This document shows positions 26,039 through 32,083 of a stretch of 41,495 nucleotides of DNA, piece after piece. The position numbers and the translations under genes are program-made. The notes under the pieces are model-generated. The model worked only from the letters and a program-made list of their open reading frames with translations. It was not told where the DNA came from and made no database searches. This stretch comes from a virus. Positions within the stretch are counted from its first letter, which is position 1; the number at the start of each line of letters is the position of its first letter. The stretch is from positions 1-41,495 of IMG/VR virus record IMGVR_UViG_3300025889_000258, one strand, 5' to 3'.

Positions 26039-26566
26039 ATGTATACTAAAAAATGTGAGACTTGCAAAAAAGCAATAACAATAAAGTATAAAAGTGATTA
26101 CTTGAAGAGAAAAGATAATTGGAGATTTTGTTCTAGGGACTGTAGGTTTTTCAAATCTAGGTCTGTCCGAATAAATTGTAAAAAATGTGACAAGTCATTT
26201 AAACCTCGGCAGATAGGTAGAACAAAATTCTGTTCAAAGGAATGTCAGAATGACTATTTTAAGAATAAAAACCATCACTCTTGGGTGGGCAACAAAATAC
26301 AGTACGCTCCACTTCATAGGTGGATTATTAGAAATTATGGAAACCCAGATAAATGCGAGACGTGTAAAAAGGTTGGTAGTAGAAACAAAGGACAGTGGAA
26401 TATTCATTGGTCAAATATAAGTGGATTATATAAGAGAGATATAAAAGACTTTAGGGGATTGTGTGTAAGTTGTCACAGAAAATACGACCAAAAACAAAAA
26501 CAATCTAGGGCTCGTTTTTTAAAAAATTCAAATAATAAATTAGAGTTTAAATTTTTAGACATCTAA
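26039..26566 (+). CDS. HNH-type homing endonuclease-like protein with zinc fingers
   Basis: 175 residues. Two N-terminal Cys4-type fingers (CETCKK...CSRDC and CKKCDK...CSKEC) and a C-terminal HNH-like zinc module: APLHRWIIRNYG, CETCKK, NIHWSNISGLY and LCVSCHRKYD. This is the form of phage HNH homing enzymes that recognise long DNA sites. It is a free-standing gene with its own promoter, structured leader and terminator, so it looks like an inserted unit. Confidence 0.78.
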   Translation: MYTKKCETCKKAITIKYKSDYLKRKDNWRFCSRDCRFFKSRSVRINCKKCDKSFKPRQIGRTKFCSKECQNDYFKNKNHHSWVGNKIQYAPLHRWIIRNYGNPDKCETCKKVGSRNKGQWNIHWSNISGLYKRDIKDFRGLCVSCHRKYDQKQKQSRARFLKNSNNKLEFKFLDI

Positions 26567-26585
26567 GTATTATAATATGCACTTT

Positions 26586-26613
26586 AAAAAAACCTCTTAA
26601 TTGGGGTTTTTTT
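26586..26613 (+). terminator. Intrinsic terminator after HNH gene
   Basis: A run of A and CCTC (26586-26596), loop TTAATT, GGGG and seven T (26603-26613): a 10-11 bp stem with one G-U and a T tract. The next promoter begins within 10 bases. Confidence 0.8.
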
Positions 26614-26619
26614 GTTTTA

Positions 26620-26678
26620 TGGTATAATAAAGTTGTGAACACAAAAAGTATTTGCAGAAAAATCTAATATGGTATAAT
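26620..26678 (+). promoter_or_regulatory. Tandem extended -10 promoters
   Basis: Two copies of TGgTATAATAAA, at 26620-26631 and 26670-26681, directly after the terminator. The second has a TTGCAG-like -35 (26652-26657) at 15 bp. The second would give a leader of about 40 bases before the ATG at 26724 and rules out the in-frame ATG at 26652. Confidence 0.6.
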
Positions 26679-26723
26679 AAAAATGATAATAGTTATTTTT
26701 TCGTGTTCATTAACAATACAATA

Positions 26724-27887
26724 ATGACAAAGAAAATATCACTCGAAGTCAATAAGTTGATTTCACAGAACAAAGACTTAAATTACAATGAACTCTCTGA
26801 ACTAATAGAAAAAGAATTAGGAGTTACACAATCCTATGACTCTATTAGAAAACGCTACAAGGATATTTTTGGAACATTAAAAAATTTAAAAGTAAATAAA
26901 AGTGAATTTAAAAGTGCTTTTATTGAAAAAGTTTATACAAAAATTAAAAAGAAAAAAGGTATCTCTATTGAAGAATTAAGCGATTTTTTTAATATAGGTG
27001 TCAAGACGATTAGAGAAGCTATTACAGAATTAGAAAAGCAACACAAGAAATTTCATTTTGTAGATAACAAAATAGAACTTGCAAAAGAAATTCAATCTGG
27101 TGGAACTTCTGTTTTAGATGATTACCATTTCAAAGGAGAATGGATTAAGTTTGGATTTATTACAGATATGCACTATGGCTCTAAATACGAAAGACGAGAT
27201 GTTGTGGAAACAGCATACGACAATTTTGAAAGACAGGGTATTAAAATAGTGTATCTCGCAGGTAATATGATTGAAGGTGAAGCACGATTTAATAAATTTG
27301 ACTTACACACAGTTGGTTTAGGAGGTCAAGTTAATTATTTTGTAGAAAACTATCCTAAACGAAAGGATATAAAGACTTACTACATTACAGGAGATGACCA
27401 CGAAGGTTGGTATACACAAAGAGAAGGAATTGATGTTGGACAATATATTCAATTTATGGCAGAACAAAAAGGTCGTTATGACCTAATTTACTTAAGCCAC
27501 ATGGAACACGATATTGTTATCAACAAACCACAAGGAGATTGCACTATTAGAATAGTTCACCCTGGAGGTGGCTCTAGTTATGCTATAAGTTACAAACCAC
27601 AGAAAATAGTAGAGTCTTACTCCTCTGGAGAAAAACCTACAATTCTTTTGATGGGACATTATCATAAAGCGAGTTATAACTACTATAGGTCAGTTCACAT
27701 AATTCAAGGTGGATGTGCGCAAGACCAAACTCCTTTTATGCGAAAAAAACACCTACAAGCACACGTTGGTTACTGGATGATTTCAGTTAAGGTAGGAGAT
27801 AATGGTGCTATACAACGCATCAAACACGAATTTGTGCCTTTCTTTGATAGAAAGTATTACGACAAGAAGTGGAACTACAAATGGTAA
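26724..27887 (+). CDS. Metallophosphoesterase with N-terminal helix-turn-helix region
   Basis: 387 residues. Residues about 1-110 are helical with an ISIEELSDFFNIGVKTIREAI segment like a helix-turn-helix. The calcineurin-like domain follows: TDMHYG (D-x-H), AGNMIEG where G-D-x-x-D is usual, TGDDHEG where G-N-H-E is usual, VHPGGG and MGHYHK (G-H-x-H). The second motif has N and E in place of the two Asp. Phosphodiesterase or nuclease activity on nucleic acid is expected from the fold, but the altered ligands leave it open. Start chosen after the promoter at 26670. Confidence 0.8.
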   Translation: MTKKISLEVNKLISQNKDLNYNELSELIEKELGVTQSYDSIRKRYKDIFGTLKNLKVNKSEFKSAFIEKVYTKIKKKKGISIEELSDFFNIGVKTIREAITELEKQHKKFHFVDNKIELAKEIQSGGTSVLDDYHFKGEWIKFGFITDMHYGSKYERRDVVETAYDNFERQGIKIVYLAGNMIEGEARFNKFDLHTVGLGGQVNYFVENYPKRKDIKTYYITGDDHEGWYTQREGIDVGQYIQFMAEQKGRYDLIYLSHMEHDIVINKPQGDCTIRIVHPGGGSSYAISYKPQKIVESYSSGEKPTILLMGHYHKASYNYYRSVHIIQGGCAQDQTPFMRKKHLQAHVGYWMISVKVGDNGAIQRIKHEFVPFFDRKYYDKKWNYKW

Positions 27888-27891
27888 TTCT

Positions 27892-27999
27892 ATGGAAGTA
27901 TCACGAATAGAAACAGGTTGTGGTGGGTATGGTTGTTTTCTCACTTGGGTAGCAATCATACTCATTATTCTTTTTTTTCTTTACTCTATAATTAAATAA
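27892..27999 (+). CDS. Small membrane protein (35 aa)
   Basis: A Cys/Gly-rich N-terminus (TGCGGYGCF) then one membrane segment (LTWVAIILIILFFLYSII). Starts 4 bases after the metallophosphoesterase stop. Function unknown. Confidence 0.5.
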   Translation: MEVSRIETGCGGYGCFLTWVAIILIILFFLYSIIK

Positions 28000-28000
28000 A

Positions 28001-28090
28001 ATGATAACACTACTGATTATTGTCCTTATCCTTAACTTAGGATTCCGTAAGTTGAGAAAGGACTTAAAAGACAAAGATTGTTTCTTTTAA
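28001..28090 (+). CDS. Small membrane protein (29 aa)
   Basis: One N-terminal membrane helix (ITLLIIVLILNLGF) followed by a charged tail, R-K-L-R-K-D-L-K-D-K-D. Begins one base after the previous stop. Function unknown; such pairs of tiny membrane proteins in phage early regions often act on the host envelope, which is inference. Confidence 0.45.
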   Translation: MITLLIIVLILNLGFRKLRKDLKDKDCFF

Positions 28091-28100
28091 ATCTAAAGCA

Positions 28101-28235
28101 ATGAAAGAATATGTTAGAAGAAAATGTTTCTACTGTAACAAGAGAACTAAACACGAGATTTATTGTAAAATATATCTTATCTGTCTTGTTTGCCATAAAG
28201 TTACTGACTATGTAAAAAGGAGGTGCTTGTGGTAA
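28101..28235 (+). CDS. Small zinc-finger protein (44 aa)
   Basis: C-F-Y-C (9-12) and C-L-V-C-H (28-32) form a likely zinc knuckle in a basic protein. It overlaps the start of the HNH-like gene, for which its last codons supply an AAGGAGG sequence. Confidence 0.55.
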   Translation: MKEYVRRKCFYCNKRTKHEIYCKIYLICLVCHKVTDYVKRRCLW

Positions 28236-28447
28236 TAAAATGCCCTCGGTGTAAAGAGTTAAAACCCAGCACCAGACATCATATTATTCCTAAATTTTTC
28301 TCTAAGAGAAGTGAAAAGATATTACTTTGTCGTGATTGTCACGATATTATTGAACAGATAATAAGACTTTTTGAAGGAGGTAAAAGGTCTCCTGAAACTC
28401 GTCTTAGCGATAATGCGTATAGAATGATTGTAAAAATATTTACATAA
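28229..28447 (+). CDS. Small HNH-type zinc protein (about 72 aa)
   Basis: CPRCKE, RHHIIPKFFS and LLCRDCHDIIEQ are the C-x-x-C, H-H and C-x-x-C-H blocks of a compact HNH motif. No ATG fits. GTG at 28229 stands 5 bases after AAGGAGG (28217-28223), the best Shine-Dalgarno in the window; GTG at 28223 is the alternative. Use of an SD here, unlike the other genes, may mark a recent arrival. A nuclease role is inferred from the motif only. Confidence 0.55.
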   Translation: MVIKCPRCKELKPSTRHHIIPKFFSKRSEKILLCRDCHDIIEQIIRLFEGGKRSPETRLSDNAYRMIVKIFT

Positions 28448-28493
28448 CATAAAAAAAGAGGAGTCCGAGACTCCTCTTTATTTATGTTATGTA
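28441..28493. terminator. Bidirectional terminator
   Basis: A 25-base inverted repeat (28441-28465 with 28469-28493) with a single mismatch and a CGA loop. The GC core AGAGGAGTC/GACTCCTCT has A/T tracts on both sides, so it can terminate the plus-strand HNH-like gene and the minus-strand gene that ends at 28482. Both stop codons lie in or next to the arms. Confidence 0.8.
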
Positions 28494-28862
28494 ATAGTAA
28501 ACATCCCTGTAATTTACTAATGCGTTCCATTCTCTGATAGAAAGTTTTGAGTTATTTACTTTAAGTAATAAAACATCATAAACTTTTTTACCTTTTTCGG
28601 ATTTCTCAGTTTCTCTTATTGAGAAACCACAACCAACTATTCCACAAGAATAAGTGAATAATACTTCCTCTTTAACTACTTGTTGTAATACAATTATATG
28701 AGGAGTATAACCACATAACCTGCCACTTGTGTTGGATGTCTTCTGTAGAGCATAACATTGATGCTCCCCTTGAAAGAGAACTACACTTTGATTGTCAACT
28801 GGAAAATCTTTTATGTAACACTCTTTACAAAAAAATGTTCGGCAAAGAATTGTTTTTTCCAT
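28482..28862 (-). CDS. Lone minus-strand Cys-rich protein (126 aa)
   Basis: Not recognised. N-terminus has C-R-T-F-F-C-K-E-C (7-15), likely a zinc site, and further Cys at about 36, 50, 73 and 78. The rest is mixed alpha/beta, ending YRDVYYYIT. It is the only convincing minus-strand gene between 1 and 39 kb, has its own extended -10 promoter (28880-28888) and shares a bidirectional terminator. Placement opposite the early promoter suggests a regulator or host-takeover factor. No helix-turn-helix seen. Confidence 0.7.
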   Translation of the reverse strand: MEKTILCRTFFCKECYIKDFPVDNQSVVLFQGEHQCYALQKTSNTSGRLCGYTPHIIVLQQVVKEEVLFTYSCGIVGCGFSIRETEKSEKGKKVYDVLLLKVNNSKLSIREWNALVNYRDVYYYIT

Positions 28863-28879
28863 AATGTACTTTTTTATTT

Positions 28880-28900
28880 ATTATAACATTATGCTATAAT
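28880..28900. promoter_or_regulatory. Divergent overlapping promoters
   Basis: Minus-strand TGtTATAAT (-10 at 28880-28885) and plus-strand TGcTATAAT (-10 at 28895-28900) lie back to back, 9 bases apart, inside a near palindrome. Each -10 falls in the other's spacer or -35 zone, so RNA polymerase probably cannot open both at once. The minus unit serves the gene at 28482-28862; the plus unit serves the RNA at 28907. Confidence 0.7.
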
Positions 28901-28906
28901 AAAGAT

Positions 28907-29000
28907 ACAGAAAATTATATACCGAACTGACACTGGATAGTGAGCGTTCTTTTAAATAAGATAGGATATAATTTGCAAAGAACTACTTAAGTAGTTTTTT
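28907..29000 (+). ncRNA. Short promoter-to-terminator RNA (about 94 nt)
   Basis: Between an extended -10 box and a terminator there is no credible reading frame. The RNA contains a hairpin, GAAC-tga-CACT-ggat-AGTG-agc-GTTC (28924-28952), with a symmetrical internal loop, an AT-rich middle, and the terminator AACTAC-TTAA-GTAGTT followed by T6 (28981-29000). Candidate small regulatory RNA; no known family recognised. Confidence 0.5.
28981..29000 (+). terminator. Intrinsic terminator of first small RNA
   Basis: AACTAC (28981-28986), TTAA loop, GTAGTT (28991-28996) and a T tract to 29000. A new -10 box (TATAAT 29010-29015) follows within 10 bases. Confidence 0.7.
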
Positions 29001-29006
29001 GTTTTA

Positions 29007-29015
29007 TGTTATAAT
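29007..29015 (+). promoter_or_regulatory. Extended -10 promoter for second RNA
   Basis: TGtTATAATAAAG, the same wording as at 26620 and 28892. Predicted start about 29022. Confidence 0.55.
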
Positions 29016-29021
29016 AAAGAC

Positions 29022-29338
29022 AGGTATGGTGTTGCCACATACATGTACAAAAAAATATTCTCAAAAAAAAAATAAATAAGTTAATAATCAAGAACACGAC
29101 TAGAATTTCATTTATCTAGGTAACACACAAATGGAGAGTGGAAGCTCTCTATTTCTGTCTTTAACCCTTGACTTTTAATACTAGATGTGCTTGACTATAA
29201 ATGTAATAGAATTATTACAAGCTGTTCCTTAATGGGACTAACCCTTGCAGAAGGAAATAATTAACTTTCTATAGATACTTCAAAGAGATTAGGTTTGATA
29301 TTTCATCGGTCAGATGATTAGCACCTAGTCTCTTTTTT
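29022..29338 (+). ncRNA. Structured non-coding RNA candidate (about 317 nt)
   Basis: The longest stretch without a gene: promoter at 29007, terminator at 29282-29338, no reading frame over about 15 codons. Visible pairings: a possible closing helix AAGTTAAT (about 29078) with ATTAACTT (about 29260); CTAGA/TCTAG (29100-29119); GAGAG/CTCTC (29134-29149); TGTAATA-gaat-TATTACA (29201-29218); TTCCTT (29225-29230) with AAGGAA (29251-29256), enclosing GGG-actaa-CCC. This branched layout suggests a folded RNA. I do not recognise tmRNA, tRNA, group I intron, 6S or a known riboswitch. Confidence 0.5.
29282..29338 (+). terminator. Long terminator hairpin
   Basis: A 13-bp stem (29282-29294 with 29323-29335, one G-U) closes an AT-rich loop holding a small CATC/GATG hairpin and runs into T6. 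The next -10 box (29343-29348) begins only 4 bases later. Confidence 0.7.
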
Positions 29339-29339
29339 A

Positions 29340-29348
29340 TGTTATAAT
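29340..29348 (+). promoter_or_regulatory. Extended -10 promoter
   Basis: TGtTATAAT right after the T tract. Predicted start about 29355, leader of about 8 bases before the ATG at 29363. Confidence 0.5.
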
Positions 29349-29362
29349 GTATTAGTTATGTA

Positions 29363-29572
29363 ATGCCTATTTACAACAAAGGAATAAAGCATTGGAACAC
29401 TTACGAATGCAGGAAAGATTATTACCATACAAGAAATGGTTATTTTTTAGCTCACTATAGAAAGAAAAAAATAAGAAAGGTAGCTAATCAATCATTAAGA
29501 AGATATAAAGGAGAAGTTGGAAATAATGGTTGGTATAAAAGATTTTACGATGTTCAATGGACAGTAGTGTAA
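29363..29572 (+). CDS. Small basic protein (69 aa)
   Basis: Not recognised. Very rich in Lys, Arg and Tyr (YRKKKIRKVANQSLRRYKG) and ending FYDVQWTVV. Own promoter. It could bind nucleic acid. A short ATG-TAA pair precedes the chosen ATG. Confidence 0.5.
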   Translation: MPIYNKGIKHWNTYECRKDYYHTRNGYFLAHYRKKKIRKVANQSLRRYKGEVGNNGWYKRFYDVQWTVV

Positions 29573-29582
29573 TTTTTATTCC

Positions 29583-29697
29583 CTTGTAAACTAAAATATT
29601 TCTCTTGTAAACTATCTGGTATTTCAGGAGAGTTGAGTTTATCCACACCTTTGCATTTATTATTTGTGATATAATTAAAACAATGTTCGGTCGAACA
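29583..29697 (+). promoter_or_regulatory. Control region of the replication gene
   Basis: Two copies of CTTGTAAACTA (29583-29593, 29604-29614) are spaced 21 bp apart, two helical turns. Then TTATCCACA (29639-29647), extended -10 TGaTATAAT (29667-29675), and a perfect palindrome TGTTCGGTCGAACA (29684-29697) over the expected start site. This looks like a repressor operator on the promoter, with upstream sites for another factor. The palindrome resembles, but is not, the LexA box of Gram-positive bacteria. Confidence 0.6.
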
Positions 29698-29705
29698 GAT
29701 TTAAC

Positions 29706-29763
29706 AACCTTTACATAATCTCGCATACCCTTTACTTGTAAAGGTTAAGGGTAGCCGAGATTA
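29706..29763 (+). other. Structured leader of replication gene with interleaved repeats
   Basis: Hairpin: TAATCTCG (29716-29723) with CGAGATTA (29756-29763), then TACCCTT (29726-29732) with AAGGGTA (29747-29753), leaving a 14-base loop. The last nine loop bases, GTAAAGGTT (29738-29746), are perfectly complementary to AACCTTTAC (29706-29714) just upstream. The helices compete or form a pseudoknot. It ends 10 bases before the replication ATG, so it may set translation of the initiator. Same plan as at 5670 and 25966. Confidence 0.6.
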
Positions 29764-29773
29764 AATATACTAA

Positions 29774-30481
29774 ATGGCAAATCCTCAAACGGAGAATGGA
29801 TTTACAAAAATAGCTAACGAAATATTAGAAGAACTAGTAAAGTGGCGTTTACCAGCTTCTGAAAAAGATATTTTATTTTTTGTTATTCGTAAAACTTATG
29901 GCTTCAATAAAAAAGAAGATAGAATATCACTAACACAATTTGAAAAAGGGACAGGGTTATCGAGAGTAACAGTCGTTAAAGCTCTCAAAAATTTAATAAT
30001 AAGAAATATCCTAGTAAAGTCGGGTTTACTATTGAGCTTTAATAAAGACTATAATAAGTGGGTGGTAAAGTCGGGTATACTAGTAAAGTCTGAGAACATC
30101 TTTGGTAAAGGCGGGTATACCAAAAATGGTAAAGGCGGGTATACATACAAAAGAAAAAAGAAAATGACAAAAGAAAATAGCAAAGATAAATCTTTGCACG
30201 AGGATATTGTTCTTTTAATAGAAGAATTTAGTAAATTAAATCCAGCTTGTAAAAGAATGTATGGTAACAAAACTCAAAGACAAGCAAGTGAAGATTTGAT
30301 TACTACTTATGGTCTTGAAAGAATATTAAACATTATTAGTAAAACATTACCAAAAACAAATAAAATAAAATTCTTTCCTACAATAACAACACCACTACAA
30401 TTAAGAGATAAGTTTATAAGTTTAGAGTCGGCAATTATTAGATATAAAAAAGAGCAACCAAAAAATAAAGTAGCTTTTTAA
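29774..30481 (+). CDS. Replication initiator, phage O-like
   Basis: 235 residues. The N-terminal domain (about 5-85) matches the phage_rep_O winged-helix family: NGFTKIANEILEELVKWRLP, IRKTYGFNKKEDRISLTQF and TGLSRVTVVKALKNLI. Family members bind origin repeats and recruit the helicase or its loader. A central Lys/Gly-rich linker (about 85-130) is encoded by DNA containing four 16-base repeats. The C-terminal part is helical. No DNA polymerase or helicase gene is seen in the window, so host replisome use is likely. Confidence 0.85.
   Translation: MANPQTENGFTKIANEILEELVKWRLPASEKDILFFVIRKTYGFNKKEDRISLTQFEKGTGLSRVTVVKALKNLIIRNILVKSGLLLSFNKDYNKWVVKSGILVKSENIFGKGGYTKNGKGGYTYKRKKKMTKENSKDKSLHEDIVLLIEEFSKLNPACKRMYGNKTQRQASEDLITTYGLERILNIISKTLPKTNKIKFFPTITTPLQLRDKFISLESAIIRYKKEQPKNKVAF
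30014..30190 (+). other. Candidate replication origin: iterons within the O-like gene
   Basis: Four copies of GTAAAGkCGGGTwTAC: 30014-30029, 30065-30080, 30105-30120 and 30129-30144, plus a half copy at 30083. The spacings (51, 40, 24) change the reading frame: the copy at 30065 is read V-K-S-G and those at 30105 and 30129 G-K-G-G, so conservation is at DNA level. An A-rich tract follows (30145-30190). Lambda ori has the same plan: four iterons and an AT-rich region inside gene O. Confidence 0.75.
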
Positions 30482-30486
30482 AAAAA

Positions 30487-30903
30487 ATGGAAAATTTAAA
30501 AATTAAAATAATAACAGGATTTAGGGAAGAACAGTATTATGTTATAGATGGTAATGAAGCACATAAATCATATTATTTATTTATGAATCCAAATGAAAGG
30601 GGTGTATTTAAAAATGGTGTTGCTCTTAGGGGACAAGACATACAAGGAATAGAACCAGCTTGGAATGAAACTATGGGTTGGAATCCATCTCATAAGTTAA
30701 ATGATGATGATTGGAATGAAATACACTCAAAAGGTATTAAACTAAAAATGAGAGAATTGTTAACAGAAGCAAAAAGAGTAATGCCTTTAATAGAAAAAAA
30801 TAAAGCACTTCTACAAATAAATCTTTCAGAAATAATTAAAGAATTACCACAGCCAAAATTCAGCGATGAAGTTAAAAAACTATCAGATAAATTTAAAATA
30901 TAA
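30487..30903 (+). CDS. Hypothetical phage protein (138 aa)
   Basis: Not recognised. Beta-rich first half with Trp/Asn (EPAWNETMGWNPSHKLNDDDW), helical second half with KRVMPLIEK and a charged end. Begins 5 bases after the O-like gene and shares TAATG with the next. Probably made with the replication genes. Confidence 0.7.
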   Translation: MENLKIKIITGFREEQYYVIDGNEAHKSYYLFMNPNERGVFKNGVALRGQDIQGIEPAWNETMGWNPSHKLNDDDWNEIHSKGIKLKMRELLTEAKRVMPLIEKNKALLQINLSEIIKELPQPKFSDEVKKLSDKFKI

Positions 30904-31154
30904 TGACTAAAAAAGAAAAACTAGAAAGACAAATAGAACTTCTTAAAAAATTCAATCAAGAAGAAGATTATTACGAAGAAAAAAAGATAGATAATAAATG
31001 GTATATAAAATCTTTCAATGGTGGAACAAAAAGGTGGCAAGTATCAATTTTTGAAGAGGATAAATTTAAAAAATATAAAGGATATAATAAAGTCCAAGAA
31101 GAAAGTAGAGAATTAGATGAAATGTTTAATCAGAAAGTGAGATATGATAAATAG
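30903..31154 (+). CDS. Hypothetical charged protein (83 aa)
   Basis: Not recognised. N-terminal helix rich in Lys/Glu, then a beta section with KSFNGGTKRWQVSIF. Overlaps the previous stop by one base and the next start by 11 bases. Confidence 0.65.
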   Translation: MTKKEKLERQIELLKKFNQEEDYYEEKKIDNKWYIKSFNGGTKRWQVSIFEEDKFKKYKGYNKVQEESRELDEMFNQKVRYDK

Positions 31155-31209
31155 AAACGGTTACAAAAGGTCGAGCTTTACTAAATGGCTCTGGTATTCA
31201 ATCAAATGA
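31144..31209 (+). CDS. Tiny basic protein (21 aa)
   Basis: Starts inside the preceding gene (overlap 11 bases) and ends with an ATGA overlap onto the next, a coupling pattern seen throughout this region. Sequence is Lys/Arg/Trp-rich. Translation is supported only by this arrangement. Confidence 0.35.
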   Translation: MINRNGYKRSSFTKWLWYSIK

Positions 31210-31391
31210 AATTATTTATAGAATGGATTTATTTATCAGTATATATATTCCCCATCTGGTGTTTAACTCATTTTGCAGTTCAATTTACAAAATACTTCGG
31301 AAAGAAAGAAGTTGATTTTTATCAAGAACAATATGTAGGAATATTACTTTATTGGTTTATAGTTTTATTAGTAGTTTATTTACATTTATGA
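31206..31391 (+). CDS. Two-span membrane protein (61 aa)
   Basis: Hydrophobic segments at about 6-28 (WIYLSVYIFPIWCLTHFAV) and 42-60 (VGILLYWFIVLLVVYLHL) around a short charged loop. The start at 31206 is chosen over an in-frame ATG at 31185 because it overlaps the previous stop as ATGA. Its own stop overlaps the methyltransferase start in the same way. Function unknown. Confidence 0.55.
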   Translation: MKLFIEWIYLSVYIFPIWCLTHFAVQFTKYFGKKEVDFYQEQYVGILLYWFIVLLVVYLHL

Positions 31392-32023
31392 AAATATTAA
31401 ATTTATATGCAGGAATAGGAGGAAATCGTAAGCTCTGGGGTGATGAACACGAAATCACAGCAGTAGAACATAATCCTAAAATAGCAAAAATATATCAAGA
31501 TTTCTTTCCTAATGATAAAGTTATTGTAGGAGATGCACATCAGTATCTTTTAGACCATTACGAAGAGTTTGATTTTATTTGGAGTAGTCCACCTTGCCCA
31601 ACACATTCACGAATGAACCTCTTAAGTAATGTTCAAGAAGGTAAAAGTGTTAAGTATCCTGAAATGACTTTATATCAAGAAATACTATATTTAAAGCATT
31701 GGTTTAAGGGAAAGTGGTGTGTTGAAAATGTTATAAGTTACTATGACCCTTTAATACCACCAAACAAGTTAGCAGGACATTATTTTTGGACTAATTTTAT
31801 ATTAAGAGATTTTGTAGGAGAAGATAGAGGAATACTTACATCTTCTAAAAGAAAAGCAACTCTTGATGACAGAATAGATAAAATAGGACTTGATATTAAA
31901 AAATTTAACTTAACAAAAACATTTACAAAAAAAGTAATAAATAATTGTGCAGAACCAGAAGTAGGAAAACATATTTTGGATTTAGCAATTAACCCAATAG
32001 ACTTACAAAGGACAATATTTTAA
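31388..32023 (+). CDS. dcm: DNA cytosine-5 methyltransferase
   Basis: Methylates cytosine in DNA. Motif I LNLYAGIGGNRKLW (4-17), motif IV with the catalytic cysteine SSPPCPTHSR (66-75; C70), motif VI CVENVISYY (111-119; ENV). A late NNCAEPEVGKHI stands where motif X usually is. The protein has only 211 residues, against 300-400 for typical enzymes, so the target-recognition region is very small. ATG at 31388 (ATGA overlap) is preferred to 31352. No restriction enzyme is adjacent: orphan, probably protective. Confidence 0.88.
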   Translation: MKILNLYAGIGGNRKLWGDEHEITAVEHNPKIAKIYQDFFPNDKVIVGDAHQYLLDHYEEFDFIWSSPPCPTHSRMNLLSNVQEGKSVKYPEMTLYQEILYLKHWFKGKWCVENVISYYDPLIPPNKLAGHYFWTNFILRDFVGEDRGILTSSKRKATLDDRIDKIGLDIKKFNLTKTFTKKVINNCAEPEVGKHILDLAINPIDLQRTIF

Positions 32024-32030
32024 TAAAAAG

Positions 32031-32077
32031 TTTTCCACAGTTTGATACTTGCAATAATAAATGAATTAGTTTATACT
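32031..32077 (+). promoter_or_regulatory. Promoter for structured RNA / recombination genes
   Basis: TTTTCCACA (32031-32039; one base from TTATCCACA), TTGCAA (32049-32054), a 17-base spacer and TATACT (32072-32077). Predicted start about 32084. One of the best -35/-10 pairs in the window. Confidence 0.7.
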
Positions 32078-32083
32078 ATAATC

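Noticed and set aside
26039-26566. IscB/HEARO-type RNA-guided nuclease with the structured leader as guide RNA
   Set aside because: The protein has no RuvC segments or bridge helix and is only 175 residues; the RNA is short and unlike omega RNAs.
26652-26723. Upstream start for the metallophosphoesterase
   Set aside because: It precedes the second promoter and adds residues unlike the rest; ATG at 26724 fits better.
28900-29340. tRNA, tmRNA or group I intron in the gene-free region
   Set aside because: No T-loop sequence, acceptor-like ends or group I core elements could be found; the hairpins do not form a cloverleaf.
30014-30144. CRISPR array
   Set aside because: The repeats are 16 bases with irregular 24-51 base spacing and lie within a well-conserved initiator gene; an origin explains them better.
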